From assembly GCF_008274805.1 (NCBI RefSeq), contig NZ_CP022579.1:558001-622000 (forward strand): DNA of 64,000 nucleotides, read 5' to 3'. A model generated the notes under the pieces. It saw nothing but the letters and a program-made list of their open reading frames with translations, had not been told where the DNA came from and made no database searches. Of the stretch, positions 57,084 to 64,000 are shown one piece after another (position 1 is the stretch's first letter; every line of letters starts with the position of its first letter). The DNA is from Oryzomicrobium terrae (GTDB lineage Bacteria > Pseudomonadota > Gammaproteobacteria > Burkholderiales > Rhodocyclaceae). The translations under genes and the position numbers were made by a program.

Positions 57084-58159
57084 GCATCGATATCCGCAAC
57101 ATCAGCAAGCGCTTCGGCAATTTCGTCGCGCTCGACAACATCAACCTGGCCATTCCCACCGGCGAACTGGTGGCCTTGCTCGGCCCCTCCGGTTGCGGCA
57201 AGACCACCCTGCTGCGCATCATCGCCGGCATGGAAAGCGCCGACGAGGGCCAGGTGCTGTTCGGCGGTGCCGAGGCCACCCACCTGCACGCCCGGGAGCG
57301 CCAGGTCGGCTTCGTCTTCCAGCACTACGCCCTGTTCCGGCACATGACCGTGTTCGAGAACGTCGCCTTCGGCCTGCGCGTCAAGCCGCGCAAGGAGCGT
57401 CCCGCCGAGGCCGAGATCCGCAAGCGGGTGATGGAGTTGCTTTCCCTGGTCCAACTCGACTGGCTGGCCGACCGTTATCCCTCCCAGTTGTCCGGCGGTC
57501 AGCGCCAGCGCATCGCCCTGGCCCGGGCCCTGGCGGTGGAGCCCAAGGTGCTGCTGCTCGACGAGCCCTTCGGCGCCCTCGACACCAAGGTGCGCAAGGA
57601 GCTGCGCCGCTGGCTGCGCCGCCTGCACGACGAAATGCACATCTCCTCGGTGTTCGTCACCCACGACCAGGAAGAGGCCCTGGAAGTGGCCGACCGGGTG
57701 GTGGTGATGAACAAGGGGCGCATCGAGCAGGTGGGCAGCCCGGACCAGGTCTACTCCAACCCGGCCACTCCCTTCGTTTACCAGTTCCTCGGCAACGTGA
57801 ACGTCTTTCACAGCCGCCTTCAGGGCAACCTGTGGGCCGAGGTGGCACGGGGCGAGGGCGGGGAGGGCGGCGGTGCCGGCGACAGCCTGGCCTTCGTCCG
57901 CCCCCACGACATCGACATCCTGCGCGAGCCGGTCCAGGACGCCTTGGGTGCCGAGGTGCGCTACGTGCATCCGATCGGTCCGGTGGTGCGCGTCGAGCTG
58001 GCGCACCAGTCCGAGCTGGTCGAGGTGGAGCTGACCCGGGAGCGCCAGGACGAACTGCAGCTGGCCCCGGGCCAGTCGGTCTGGCTCAAACCGCGCCAGG
58101 TGCGGGTTTTCCCCGCCGCCACGGTGGCCGGCGAAGTCATGCAGGATTTCTCCATCTGA
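57080..58159 (+). CDS. cysA: Sulfate ABC transporter ATPase CysA
   Basis: This is a 359-residue ATPase. Walker A GPSGCGKT (residues 35-42), signature LSGGQ (137-141), Walker [13 protein letters not shown], and His switch [16 protein letters not shown]-terminal TOBE-like regulatory domain follows (about 235-355). It is the last gene of the sulfate importer operon. No terminator with a clear U-tract is seen after it, though the following 120 bp are extremely GC-rich with several short inverted repeats. Confidence 0.96.
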   Translation: MSIDIRNISKRFGNFVALDNINLAIPTGELVALLGPSGCGKTTLLRIIAGMESADEGQVLFGGAEATHLHARERQVGFVFQHYALFRHMTVFENVAFGLRVKPRKERPAEAEIRKRVMELLSLVQLDWLADRYPSQLSGGQRQRIALARALAVEPKVLLLDEPFGALDTKVRKELRRWLRRLHDEMHISSVFVTHDQEEALEVADRVVVMNKGRIEQVGSPDQVYSNPATPFVYQFLGNVNVFHSRLQGNLWAEVARGEGGEGGGAGDSLAFVRPHDIDILREPVQDALGAEVRYVHPIGPVVRVELAHQSELVEVELTRERQDELQLAPGQSVWLKPRQVRVFPAATVAGEVMQDFSI

Positions 58160-58283
58160 GGTAAGCCCCGGGGAGCCGGATGGCTGGCGCCCCCGGCGCC
58201 CTCGCGGGCCCCGCGCTGTCCCGTTCGCGCGCTGGCCGCGCCGCCGGATCGCCCGGGGGCGCGGCCGTGTGCTGCTCATAAAT

Positions 58284-58312
58284 TAGGCAAGGGCGACGAG
58301 ATCGGGTAGAAT
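58284..58312 (+). promoter_or_regulatory. Predicted promoter of dusB-fis
   Basis: TAGGCA (58284-58289), 17-bp spacer, TAGAAT (58307-58312) followed by the GC-rich discriminator CCGCCTCC. A GC-rich discriminator is a hallmark of stringently controlled promoters, as at E. coli dusB-fis. The leader to dusB would be about 118 nt. Confidence 0.5.
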
Positions 58313-58437
58313 CCGCCTCCTTCCCGTAGTGTTCCCAGGTCGCCCGCTCGATGCGTCGAGGGCGGCCGTTTGTTTTTCGCGGACCGCCTTTGTCGCGGCG
58401 CGCTGCCTTTCGGCAGCTTTTCGGCACCTCTCGGCTC

Positions 58438-59502
58438 ATGGAATTCGTCGGCTACTCCCTCCGCAACAACTTGTTCGTGGCGCCCATGGCGGGCGTGACC
58501 GACCGGCCGTTTCGCCAGCTATGCAAGAAGCTCGGCGCCGGGCTGGCGGTATCGGAGATGGTCACCTCCAACTCGCTGCTCTACGGCAGCAAGAAGACCG
58601 AGCGGCGCGCCAACCACCAGGGCGAAGTGGCGCCGATCTCGGTGCAGATCGCCGGGGCCGACCCGGCGATGATGGCCGAGGCGGCCAAGTACAACGTGGA
58701 CCGCGGCGCCCAGATCATCGACATCAACATGGGCTGCCCGGCCAAGAAGGTCTGCAACGTCATGGCCGGCTCGGCCCTGATGCAGGACGAGCCGCTGGTG
58801 GCGCGCATTCTGGAAGCGGTGGTGGGGGCCGTGCCGGGCACCCCGGTGACCCTCAAGTTCCGCACCGGCTGGAACCGTCAGAACAAGAACGCACCGACCA
58901 TCGCCCGCATCGCCGAAGAGTCCGGCATTCGTGCCGTGTCCATCCACGGCCGTACCCGGGCCGACCAGTACACCGGCGAGGCCGAGTACGAAACCATCGC
59001 CCTGGTGAAGCGCCTGGTCTCGATTCCGGTGATCGCCAACGGCGATATCACCACGCCGGAAAAAGCCAAGCACGTGCTGGACGTCACCGGCGCCGACGGC
59101 GTCATGATCGGCCGGGCCGCCCAGGGGCGCCCCTGGATCTTCCGCGAGATCGAGCACTACCTGAAAACCGGCGCGAAGCTGCCGCCGCCCAAAGTGAGTG
59201 AAATCCGCGAGGTGCTCACCGAGCATCTGGAAGACCTCTACGACTTCTATGGCCTGGAGACCGGTGTACGCGTCGCGCGTAAGCACATCTCCTGGTACAC
59301 CAAGGGGCTACCCGGGTCGGCGGCGTTCCGCTTCACCATGAACCAGTTGCCTTCGGTGGGTGAGCAGCGTGCCGCTATTGCCACGTTTTTCGACCGTCTG
59401 GCGGCCGAGCACGACCGTCTGCTCTACGAAGAGGACAATCCCGGGGCCGCTCAGGGGGCGGCAGGTGACAACAACGACAAGAATGAGGAATTGGCAGCAT
59501 GA
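58438..59502 (+). CDS. dusB: tRNA-dihydrouridine synthase DusB
   Basis: This is a 354-residue flavoenzyme that reduces specific uridines in the tRNA D-loop. FMN-binding TIM barrel with MEFVGYSLRNNLFVAPMAGV at the start, the catalytic Cys in INMGCPAKKVC (C100), and FMN-contact VIANGDITTPEKA and DGVMIGRAAQGRPW. The start at 58438 is the family start; upstream in-frame Met codons give an Arg-rich unconserved leader. The C terminus has an acidic tail. The stop overlaps fis by 4 bp, the conserved dusB-fis operon. Confidence 0.95.
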   Translation: MEFVGYSLRNNLFVAPMAGVTDRPFRQLCKKLGAGLAVSEMVTSNSLLYGSKKTERRANHQGEVAPISVQIAGADPAMMAEAAKYNVDRGAQIIDINMGCPAKKVCNVMAGSALMQDEPLVARILEAVVGAVPGTPVTLKFRTGWNRQNKNAPTIARIAEESGIRAVSIHGRTRADQYTGEAEYETIALVKRLVSIPVIANGDITTPEKAKHVLDVTGADGVMIGRAAQGRPWIFREIEHYLKTGAKLPPPKVSEIREVLTEHLEDLYDFYGLETGVRVARKHISWYTKGLPGSAAFRFTMNQLPSVGEQRAAIATFFDRLAAEHDRLLYEEDNPGAAQGAAGDNNDKNEELAA

Positions 59503-59735
59503 GCCAAGGTAGCGACATCTCCTCGTGCGTCTTCGGCGCCCTGGAAAAATATTTTCACGATCTCGACGGCGAGGAGCCGGCGGCGATCTACGACATGGTG
59601 CTCAAGAGCGTCGAGCGTCCCATGCTCGAAGTGGTGCTCAAGCAGGCCGGCGGCAACCAGACCGTGGCGGCTCAGATGCTCGGCATCAACCGCAATACCC
59701 TGCGCAAGAAGCTCGTCGAGCACGAGTTGATCTGA
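59499..59735 (+). CDS. fis: DNA-bending nucleoid protein Fis
   Basis: This is a 78-residue Fis. The C-terminal helix-turn-helix is GGNQTVAAQMLGINRNTLRK (residues about 51-70), nearly identical to E. coli Fis, followed by KLVEHEL. The N terminus is shorter than the 98-residue E. coli protein, which is normal in betaproteobacteria. Fis organises the nucleoid and activates rRNA and other promoters in fast growth. It is translationally coupled to dusB by a 4-bp overlap. Confidence 0.96.
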   Translation: MSQGSDISSCVFGALEKYFHDLDGEEPAAIYDMVLKSVERPMLEVVLKQAGGNQTVAAQMLGINRNTLRKKLVEHELI

Positions 59736-59824
59736 TCCGACGTGACGGTCTGGCGCCACTGCGCTGCTTCACGCACCAGGCCGTTTTTCCCTAGTTTTTC
59801 GTTTTCTTTTCTCCCGTTCCCGTC

Positions 59825-61411
59825 ATGAAGATTCGCCAAGCCCTGATCAGCCTCTCCGACAAGCGCGGAGCCTTGGAATTCGCCCGCGGCCTCGCCGCCC
59901 AGGGCGTCAAGCTCCTGTCCACCGGCGGTACCGCCAAACTGCTCAAGGAGGCCGGGCTGGACGTGACCGAGATCGGCGACTACACCGGCTTTCCGGAAAT
60001 GCTCGACGGCCGGGTGAAGACCCTGCATCCCAAGGTGCACGGCGGCATCCTGGCCCGCCGCGACCTGCCCGAGCATCTGGCCACCATCGCCGCCCACGAC
60101 ATCCCTACCATCGACCTGGTGTGCGTGAACCTCTACCCGTTCCGCGAGACCGTGGCCAAGGCCGGCGTGACCCTGGCCGACGCCATCGAGAACATCGACA
60201 TCGGCGGTCCGGCCATGGTCCGTTCCGCCGCCAAGAACTACGCTGGTGTGGCCATCGTCACCGACCCGGACGACTACGCCCCGCTGCTCGCCGAAATGCA
60301 GGCCAACGGCGGCGCCCTGTCCCTGACCACCCGCTTCGGCCTGGCCAAGAAGGCCTTCACCCATACCGCTCGCTACGACTCGGCCATCGCCAACTGGCTG
60401 ACCGGCCAAGACGATGCCGTGGCCGAGACCCCGGAAGCCGCCGCGCCGGTCCCCGCCGCCTTCCCGCAGAAGCTGCAACTGGCCTTCGATCGGGTCGAGA
60501 CCCTGCGTTACGGCGAGAATCCGCACCAGCAGGCCGCCTTCTACCGTGACACGGTGGCCACCGCCGGCGCCATCGCCAACTACCACCAGTTGCAGGGCAA
60601 GGAACTGTCCTACAACAATATCGCCGATGCCGATGCCGCCTGGGAGTGCGTCAAGACCTTCGACACCCCGGCCTGCGTCATCATCAAGCACGCCAACCCC
60701 TGTGGCGTGGCCATCGGCGCTACCGCCCTGGAAGCCTACGACAAGGCCTTCAAGACCGACACCACCTCGGCCTTCGGCGGCATCATCGCCTTCAACCGGG
60801 AGCTGGACGGTTCCGCCGCCACCGCCGTGGCCAAGCAGTTCGTCGAAGTGGTGATCGCTCCTTCCTTCTCCTCCGAAGCCCGCCAGATCTTCGCCGCCAA
60901 GCAGAACGTGCGCCTGCTCGAAGTGCCCCTGGAGCGCGCCTACCACGCCTTCGAACTGAAGCGCGTCGGCGGCGGCCTGCTGGTGCAGAGCCCGGACATG
61001 TTCAACGTCCAGCCCTCCGACCTGAAGGTGGTGACCAAGAAGGCCCCCACCGATGCCCAGCTCGAAGACCTGCTGTTTGCCTACCGCGTCGCCAAGTTCG
61101 TCAAGTCCAACGCCATCGTCTTCTGCGGCGGCGGCATGACCCTGGGCGTGGGCGCTGGCCAGATGAGCCGTGTCGATTCGACCCGCATCGCCGCCATCAA
61201 GGCCCAGAACGCCGGTCTGTCCCTGGCCGGCTCCGCCGTGGCCTCCGACGCCTTCTTCCCGTTCCGCGACGGGGTGGACGTGCTGGCCGAAGCCGGCGCC
61301 GTGGCGGTGATCCAGCCGGGCGGCTCGATGCGCGACGCCGAGGTGATCGCCGCCGCCGACGAGCACGGCCTGGCCATGGTGTTCACCGGCGCCCGCCACT
61401 TCCGCCACTAA
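59825..61411 (+). CDS. purH: Bifunctional AICAR formyltransferase/IMP cyclohydrolase PurH
   Basis: This is a 528-residue enzyme for the last two steps of IMP synthesis. N-terminal MGS-like cyclohydrolase domain about residues 1-195 ([37 protein letters not shown]). C-terminal AICAR transformylase domain about 200-528 ([39 protein letters not shown]). An 89-bp pyrimidine-rich gap follows fis. Its TAA stop overlaps by one base the first of four 9-bp tandem repeats that lead to pagP. Confidence 0.97.
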   Translation: MKIRQALISLSDKRGALEFARGLAAQGVKLLSTGGTAKLLKEAGLDVTEIGDYTGFPEMLDGRVKTLHPKVHGGILARRDLPEHLATIAAHDIPTIDLVCVNLYPFRETVAKAGVTLADAIENIDIGGPAMVRSAAKNYAGVAIVTDPDDYAPLLAEMQANGGALSLTTRFGLAKKAFTHTARYDSAIANWLTGQDDAVAETPEAAAPVPAAFPQKLQLAFDRVETLRYGENPHQQAAFYRDTVATAGAIANYHQLQGKELSYNNIADADAAWECVKTFDTPACVIIKHANPCGVAIGATALEAYDKAFKTDTTSAFGGIIAFNRELDGSAATAVAKQFVEVVIAPSFSSEARQIFAAKQNVRLLEVPLERAYHAFELKRVGGGLLVQSPDMFNVQPSDLKVVTKKAPTDAQLEDLLFAYRVAKFVKSNAIVFCGGGMTLGVGAGQMSRVDSTRIAAIKAQNAGLSLAGSAVASDAFFPFRDGVDVLAEAGAVAVIQPGGSMRDAEVIAAADEHGLAMVFTGARHFRH

Positions 61412-61446
61412 GAACGCTTAGAACGCTTAGAACGCTTAGAACGCTT
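61411..61446 (+). repeat. Four tandem copies of a 9-bp repeat between purH and pagP
   Basis: AGAACGCTT is repeated exactly four times (61411-61419, 61420-61428, 61429-61437, 61438-61446). The array fills the whole space between the purH stop and the pagP ATG at 61448. It contains no Shine-Dalgarno sequence. The unit is a multiple of three, and pagP is in the same frame as purH, so gain or loss of a unit keeps the frame. Confidence 0.97.
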
Positions 61447-61447
61447 G

Positions 61448-62059
61448 ATGCCGCGCCGCTTCGCCTGCTCCCTGGGCGCTGCCCTGGCCCTGTGGGGCGC
61501 CCTCCTGGCGTCCCCGGGGGCGGTCCTGGCCGACGATGCCGGTGCTACCGACGTCGCGCCCGCGACCCGGGCGGATGCGGCCGAGGGCTCCTGGCTCGAA
61601 CGGGCGCGGCAGAAGCTGGCGACCATCTGGAACGATGGGCGCAACGAACTGTATGTGCCCCTGGAAACCTATCACCTGCGTTCGGCCTACACCCGCGAGA
61701 AGATCGACAGCTTCAACGAGACGCCCCTGGGCCTCGGTCTGGGGCGCGGCATCTACGATGCCGACGGCGACTGGCACGGCCTTTACGCCATGGGCTTCCA
61801 GGACTCCCACTACAAGCCCGAGTACATGGTCGGCTACGGCTACAAGACCTACTGGCGCCTGGCTGGCGAGCTGAAGTTCGGCCTGGGCTACTCCGCCTTC
61901 CTCACCGCGCGTGCGGATATCGGCCGCTACACCCCTATTCCCGGCATCCTGCCCCTCGCCTCCCTGGAATACCGCGACGTTTCTTTTGATACGGCTTATG
62001 TGCCGGGGGGGCGGGGCAATGGCAACATTCTCTTTTTCTGGGGCAAGGTCCGCTTCTGA
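61448..62059 (+). CDS. pagP: Lipid A palmitoyltransferase PagP
   Basis: This is a 203-residue outer-membrane beta-barrel enzyme that transfers palmitate from phospholipids to lipid A. Signal peptide residues 1-28 (LGAALALWGALLASPGAVLA). Catalytic residues align with E. coli: His76 (His33), Asp119 and Ser120 (Asp76, Ser77) in GLYAMGFQDS, with the identical 43-residue spacing. ILPLASLEYRDVSFDTAYVP and the final aromatic FFWGKVRF complete the barrel. No ribosome-binding site precedes the ATG; instead there is a 9-bp repeat array, so translation may depend on coupling to purH. An in-frame TTG one codon earlier is an alternative. Confidence 0.9.
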   Translation: MPRRFACSLGAALALWGALLASPGAVLADDAGATDVAPATRADAAEGSWLERARQKLATIWNDGRNELYVPLETYHLRSAYTREKIDSFNETPLGLGLGRGIYDADGDWHGLYAMGFQDSHYKPEYMVGYGYKTYWRLAGELKFGLGYSAFLTARADIGRYTPIPGILPLASLEYRDVSFDTAYVPGGRGNGNILFFWGKVRF

Positions 62060-62100
62060 CGGTCCGGCCCCGCGTCGCACAACATAAGGAACGGTCCTCC

Positions 62101-63378
62101 ATGAAAGTTCTCGTCATCGGTTCCGGCGGCCGCGAACACGCCCTGGCGTGGCGCCTCGCCCAGTCCCCCCGGGTGCACAAGGTCTACGTCGCCCCGGGCA
62201 ACGCCGGCACCGCCCGGGAAGAGGCCCTGGAAAACCTGCCCATCACCGACCTCAACGCCCTGGCCGATTTCGCCGAGGCGGAAAAGATCCACATGACCGT
62301 GGTCGGTCCCGAGGCCCCCCTGGCCGCCGGCGCCGTGAACATCTTCCGCGAGCGCGGCCTGCGCGTCTTTGGCCCGACCAAGGAAGCCGCCCAGCTGGAG
62401 TCCTCCAAGGACTTCGCCAAGCGCTTCATGGCCCGCCACAACATCCCCACCGCCGGCTTCGAGACCTTCACCGACGCCGCCGCTGCCCACGCCTACGTGG
62501 ACCGCCAGGGCGCCCCCATCGTCATCAAGGCCGACGGCCTGGCCGCCGGCAAGGGCGTGGTGGTGGCCATGGACCTGGCCGAGGCCCACGCCGCCATCGA
62601 CGACATGCTCGGCGGCAACAAGCTCGGCGACGCCGGCGCCCGGGTGGTGATCGAGGACTTCCTCGACGGCGAGGAAGCCAGCTTCATCGTCATGGTGGAC
62701 GGCAAGAACGTGCTGGCCCTGGCCTCCAGCCAGGACCACAAGCGCATCGGCGACGGCGACACCGGCCCCAACACCGGCGGCATGGGCGCCTATTCCCCGG
62801 CCCCGGTGGTGACCCCCCAGGTCCACGCCAAGGTGATGCGCGAGATCATCCTGCCCACGGTGCGCGGCATGGAAGCCGACGGCATCCCCTTCACCGGCTT
62901 CCTCTACGCCGGGTTGATGATCGGCAAGGACGGCGCGGTGAAGACCCTGGAGTTCAACTGCCGCATGGGCGACCCGGAAACCCAGCCGATCATGATGCGC
63001 CTCAAGTCCGACCTGGTGGCCCTGCTCGAGCACGCCACCAACGGCACCCTGGATCAGGTGGAGGCCGAGTGGGACCGCCGCGTCGCCCTGGGCGTGGTGC
63101 TGGCCGCCGCCAACTACCCGGACACCCCGCGCAAGGGCGACGTCATCGTCGGCCTGCCCGAGGGCAACGCTGCTTCTCCTGAGTGCCACGTCTTCCACGC
63201 CGGCACCGCCGAGCAGAACGGTCAGGTAGTGGCTTCCGGCGGCCGGGTGCTGTGCGTCACCGCCCTGGGCGAGAACGTCAAGTTGGCCCAGCAGGCCGCC
63301 TACGACGCCGTGGCCACCATCCGCTTCGACGGCATGCAGTACCGCCGCGACATTGGCCATCGGGCCGTGGCGCGCTGA
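62101..63378 (+). CDS. purD: Phosphoribosylamine-glycine ligase PurD
   Basis: This is a 425-residue ATP-grasp enzyme of purine synthesis. N domain opens [23 protein letters not shown]-grasp segment [20 protein letters not shown] (about residues 140-159), then [20 protein letters not shown] and [15 protein letters not shown]. The pairing purH-purD is common, with pagP inserted between them here. It ends at an intrinsic terminator before hemF. Confidence 0.97.
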   Translation: MKVLVIGSGGREHALAWRLAQSPRVHKVYVAPGNAGTAREEALENLPITDLNALADFAEAEKIHMTVVGPEAPLAAGAVNIFRERGLRVFGPTKEAAQLESSKDFAKRFMARHNIPTAGFETFTDAAAAHAYVDRQGAPIVIKADGLAAGKGVVVAMDLAEAHAAIDDMLGGNKLGDAGARVVIEDFLDGEEASFIVMVDGKNVLALASSQDHKRIGDGDTGPNTGGMGAYSPAPVVTPQVHAKVMREIILPTVRGMEADGIPFTGFLYAGLMIGKDGAVKTLEFNCRMGDPETQPIMMRLKSDLVALLEHATNGTLDQVEAEWDRRVALGVVLAAANYPDTPRKGDVIVGLPEGNAASPECHVFHAGTAEQNGQVVASGGRVLCVTALGENVKLAQQAAYDAVATIRFDGMQYRRDIGHRAVAR

Positions 63379-63403
63379 GCGTCATCCCGCAGCATCCATA
63401 ACG

Positions 63404-63429
63404 ACGGGCGGCCATGACCGCCCGTTTTT
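63404..63429 (+). terminator. Terminator of purD
   Basis: ACGGGCGG (63404-63411), loop CCATGA, CCGCCCGT (63418-63425), followed by TTTT. It is an intrinsic terminator 25 bp after purD and 22 bp before hemF, so hemF may be read by readthrough or by a promoter not visible here. Confidence 0.85.
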
Positions 63430-63451
63430 CCATCCCCAGCGAGACCCCGCC

Positions 63452-64000
63452 ATGGACATTCCCCAGCTCAAAGCCTATTTCACCGGCCTCCAGACGCGCA
63501 TCGTCGCCGCCCTGGAAGCCTTCGACGGCCACGCCTTCAAGACAGACGCCTGGGAGCGCCCCGAGGGCGGCGGCGGCCTGACCCGGGTGATCGAGGAGGG
63601 GGCCTTCTTCGAGCGCGGCGGCGTCAATTTCTCCCATGTCATGGGGGCGCGCATGCCGGCCTCGGCCACTGCCCACCGGCCCGAGCTGGCCGGGCGGCGC
63701 TTCGAGGCCATGGGCGTGTCCCTGGTGCTGCACCCGCGTAACCCCTACTGCCCCACCGCCCACATGAACGTGCGCGCCTTCGTCGCCCTGAAGGACGGCG
63801 AGGCCCCGGTATGGTGGTTTGGCGGCGGCATGGACATGACCCCCTACTACCCGTGGGAAGAGGACGTGCGCCACTTCCACGGCACCTGCAAGGCGGCCCT
63901 GGCCCCCTTCGGCGCCGACGTCTATCCACGCTACAAGACCTGGTGCGACGAGTACTTCTTCCTGAAGCACCGCAACGAGCCCCGCGGCGTCGGCGGCGTG
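63452..64000 (+). CDS. hemF: Oxygen-dependent coproporphyrinogen III oxidase, 5' part
   Basis: The first 183 residues are visible, and the gene runs past the window end. The sequence contains FDTD-like opening, then [54 protein letters not shown] and [20 protein letters not shown], all diagnostic of HemF, which decarboxylates coproporphyrinogen III to protoporphyrinogen IX using O2. The product of hemB at 20894 feeds the same pathway. ATG 63452 follows a terminator by 22 bp. Confidence 0.95.
   Translation, partial: MDIPQLKAYFTGLQTRIVAALEAFDGHAFKTDAWERPEGGGGLTRVIEEGAFFERGGVNFSHVMGARMPASATAHRPELAGRRFEAMGVSLVLHPRNPYCPTAHMNVRAFVALKDGEAPVWWFGGGMDMTPYYPWEEDVRHFHGTCKAALAPFGADVYPRYKTWCDEYFFLKHRNEPRGVGGV

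Noticed and set aside
61411-61446. The 9-bp repeats as a CRISPR or phage attachment site
   Set aside because: There are no spacers between units, no cas genes and no integrase or duplicated tRNA end. It is a simple tandem repeat.

Overview
The window is a contiguous GC-rich chromosomal segment of a betaproteobacterium, most likely a Rhodocyclales-type organism close to Azospira/Dechlorosoma. That assignment is an inference from gene order and protein style, because no rRNA gene is present. It is almost entirely ordinary chromosome: genes are packed tightly, many with 1-16 bp overlaps. No transposase, prophage, CRISPR array, tRNA or rRNA gene was recognised.

Layout. Positions 1-12161 (+) hold a mannose-sensitive-haemagglutinin (MSHA) type IV pilus locus in the order mshD(partial)-O-P-Q-I-(PilN-like)-J-K-L-M-N. 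Positions 12436-15472 hold comF (-) and bioB-bioC (+), with a promoter upstream of bioB and a very strong hairpin at the bioB/bioC junction. Positions 15545-19752 hold msrQ-msrP (periplasmic methionine sulfoxide repair, -), a DUF455 ferritin-like protein (+), a CBS-pair protein (-) and cytochrome c4 (-). Positions 19921-21907 hold engB and hemB (+). Between them lies a candidate minus-strand small RNA with three hairpins, C-rich loops, a textbook terminator and a possible ECF-sigma promoter.

Positions 22075-25927 (-) hold slmA, a HAD nucleotidase, a secreted or periplasmic serine hydrolase and argB. Positions 26026-30965 (-) hold an Hsp20, nudB, a barstar-type inhibitor, a secreted RNase Sa-type ribonuclease, aspS, a DUF502 protein and an FmdB zinc-ribbon protein. 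Positions 31118-37300 (-) hold pilD-pilC-pilB, a CorB/CorC-type CBS membrane protein and a CcsA-like membrane protein, divergent from ffh (37448, +). Positions 38897-41445 (-) hold a lytic transglycosylase and proS, divergent from rppH, a CBS protein, a CNP1-like protein and coq7 (+). After dcd, a bacteriohaemerythrin and apbC (-), metG (+) is followed by a small membrane protein-SulP-acylphosphatase operon (+), a ferric-reductase-like flavocytochrome (-), an unrecognised protein and a 2-Cys peroxiredoxin (+).

Positions 54277-58159 hold the sulfate ABC importer sbp-cysT-cysW-cysA. The right end is dusB-fis-purH-pagP-purD and the 5' part of hemF, all (+).

How the genes work together: the msh genes encode an envelope-spanning pilus machine (inner-membrane platform I/I2/J, secretin L with K and M, minor pilins D/O/P, large surface protein Q), while pilBCD supplies the conserved ATPase, platform and prepilin peptidase; PilD could process both pilin sets. 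Tetrapyrrole genes (hemB, hemF), coq7, cytochrome c4 and msrPQ point to respiratory, redox-active metabolism. SulP and Sbp-CysTWA point to sulfate uptake. The items most worth a second look are the anti-SD-type small RNA next to hemB, the secreted RNase/barstar pair lodged between aspS and nudB, a palindromic REP-like sequence present both inside bioC and after hemB, and the four 9-bp tandem repeats that fill the whole purH-pagP junction.
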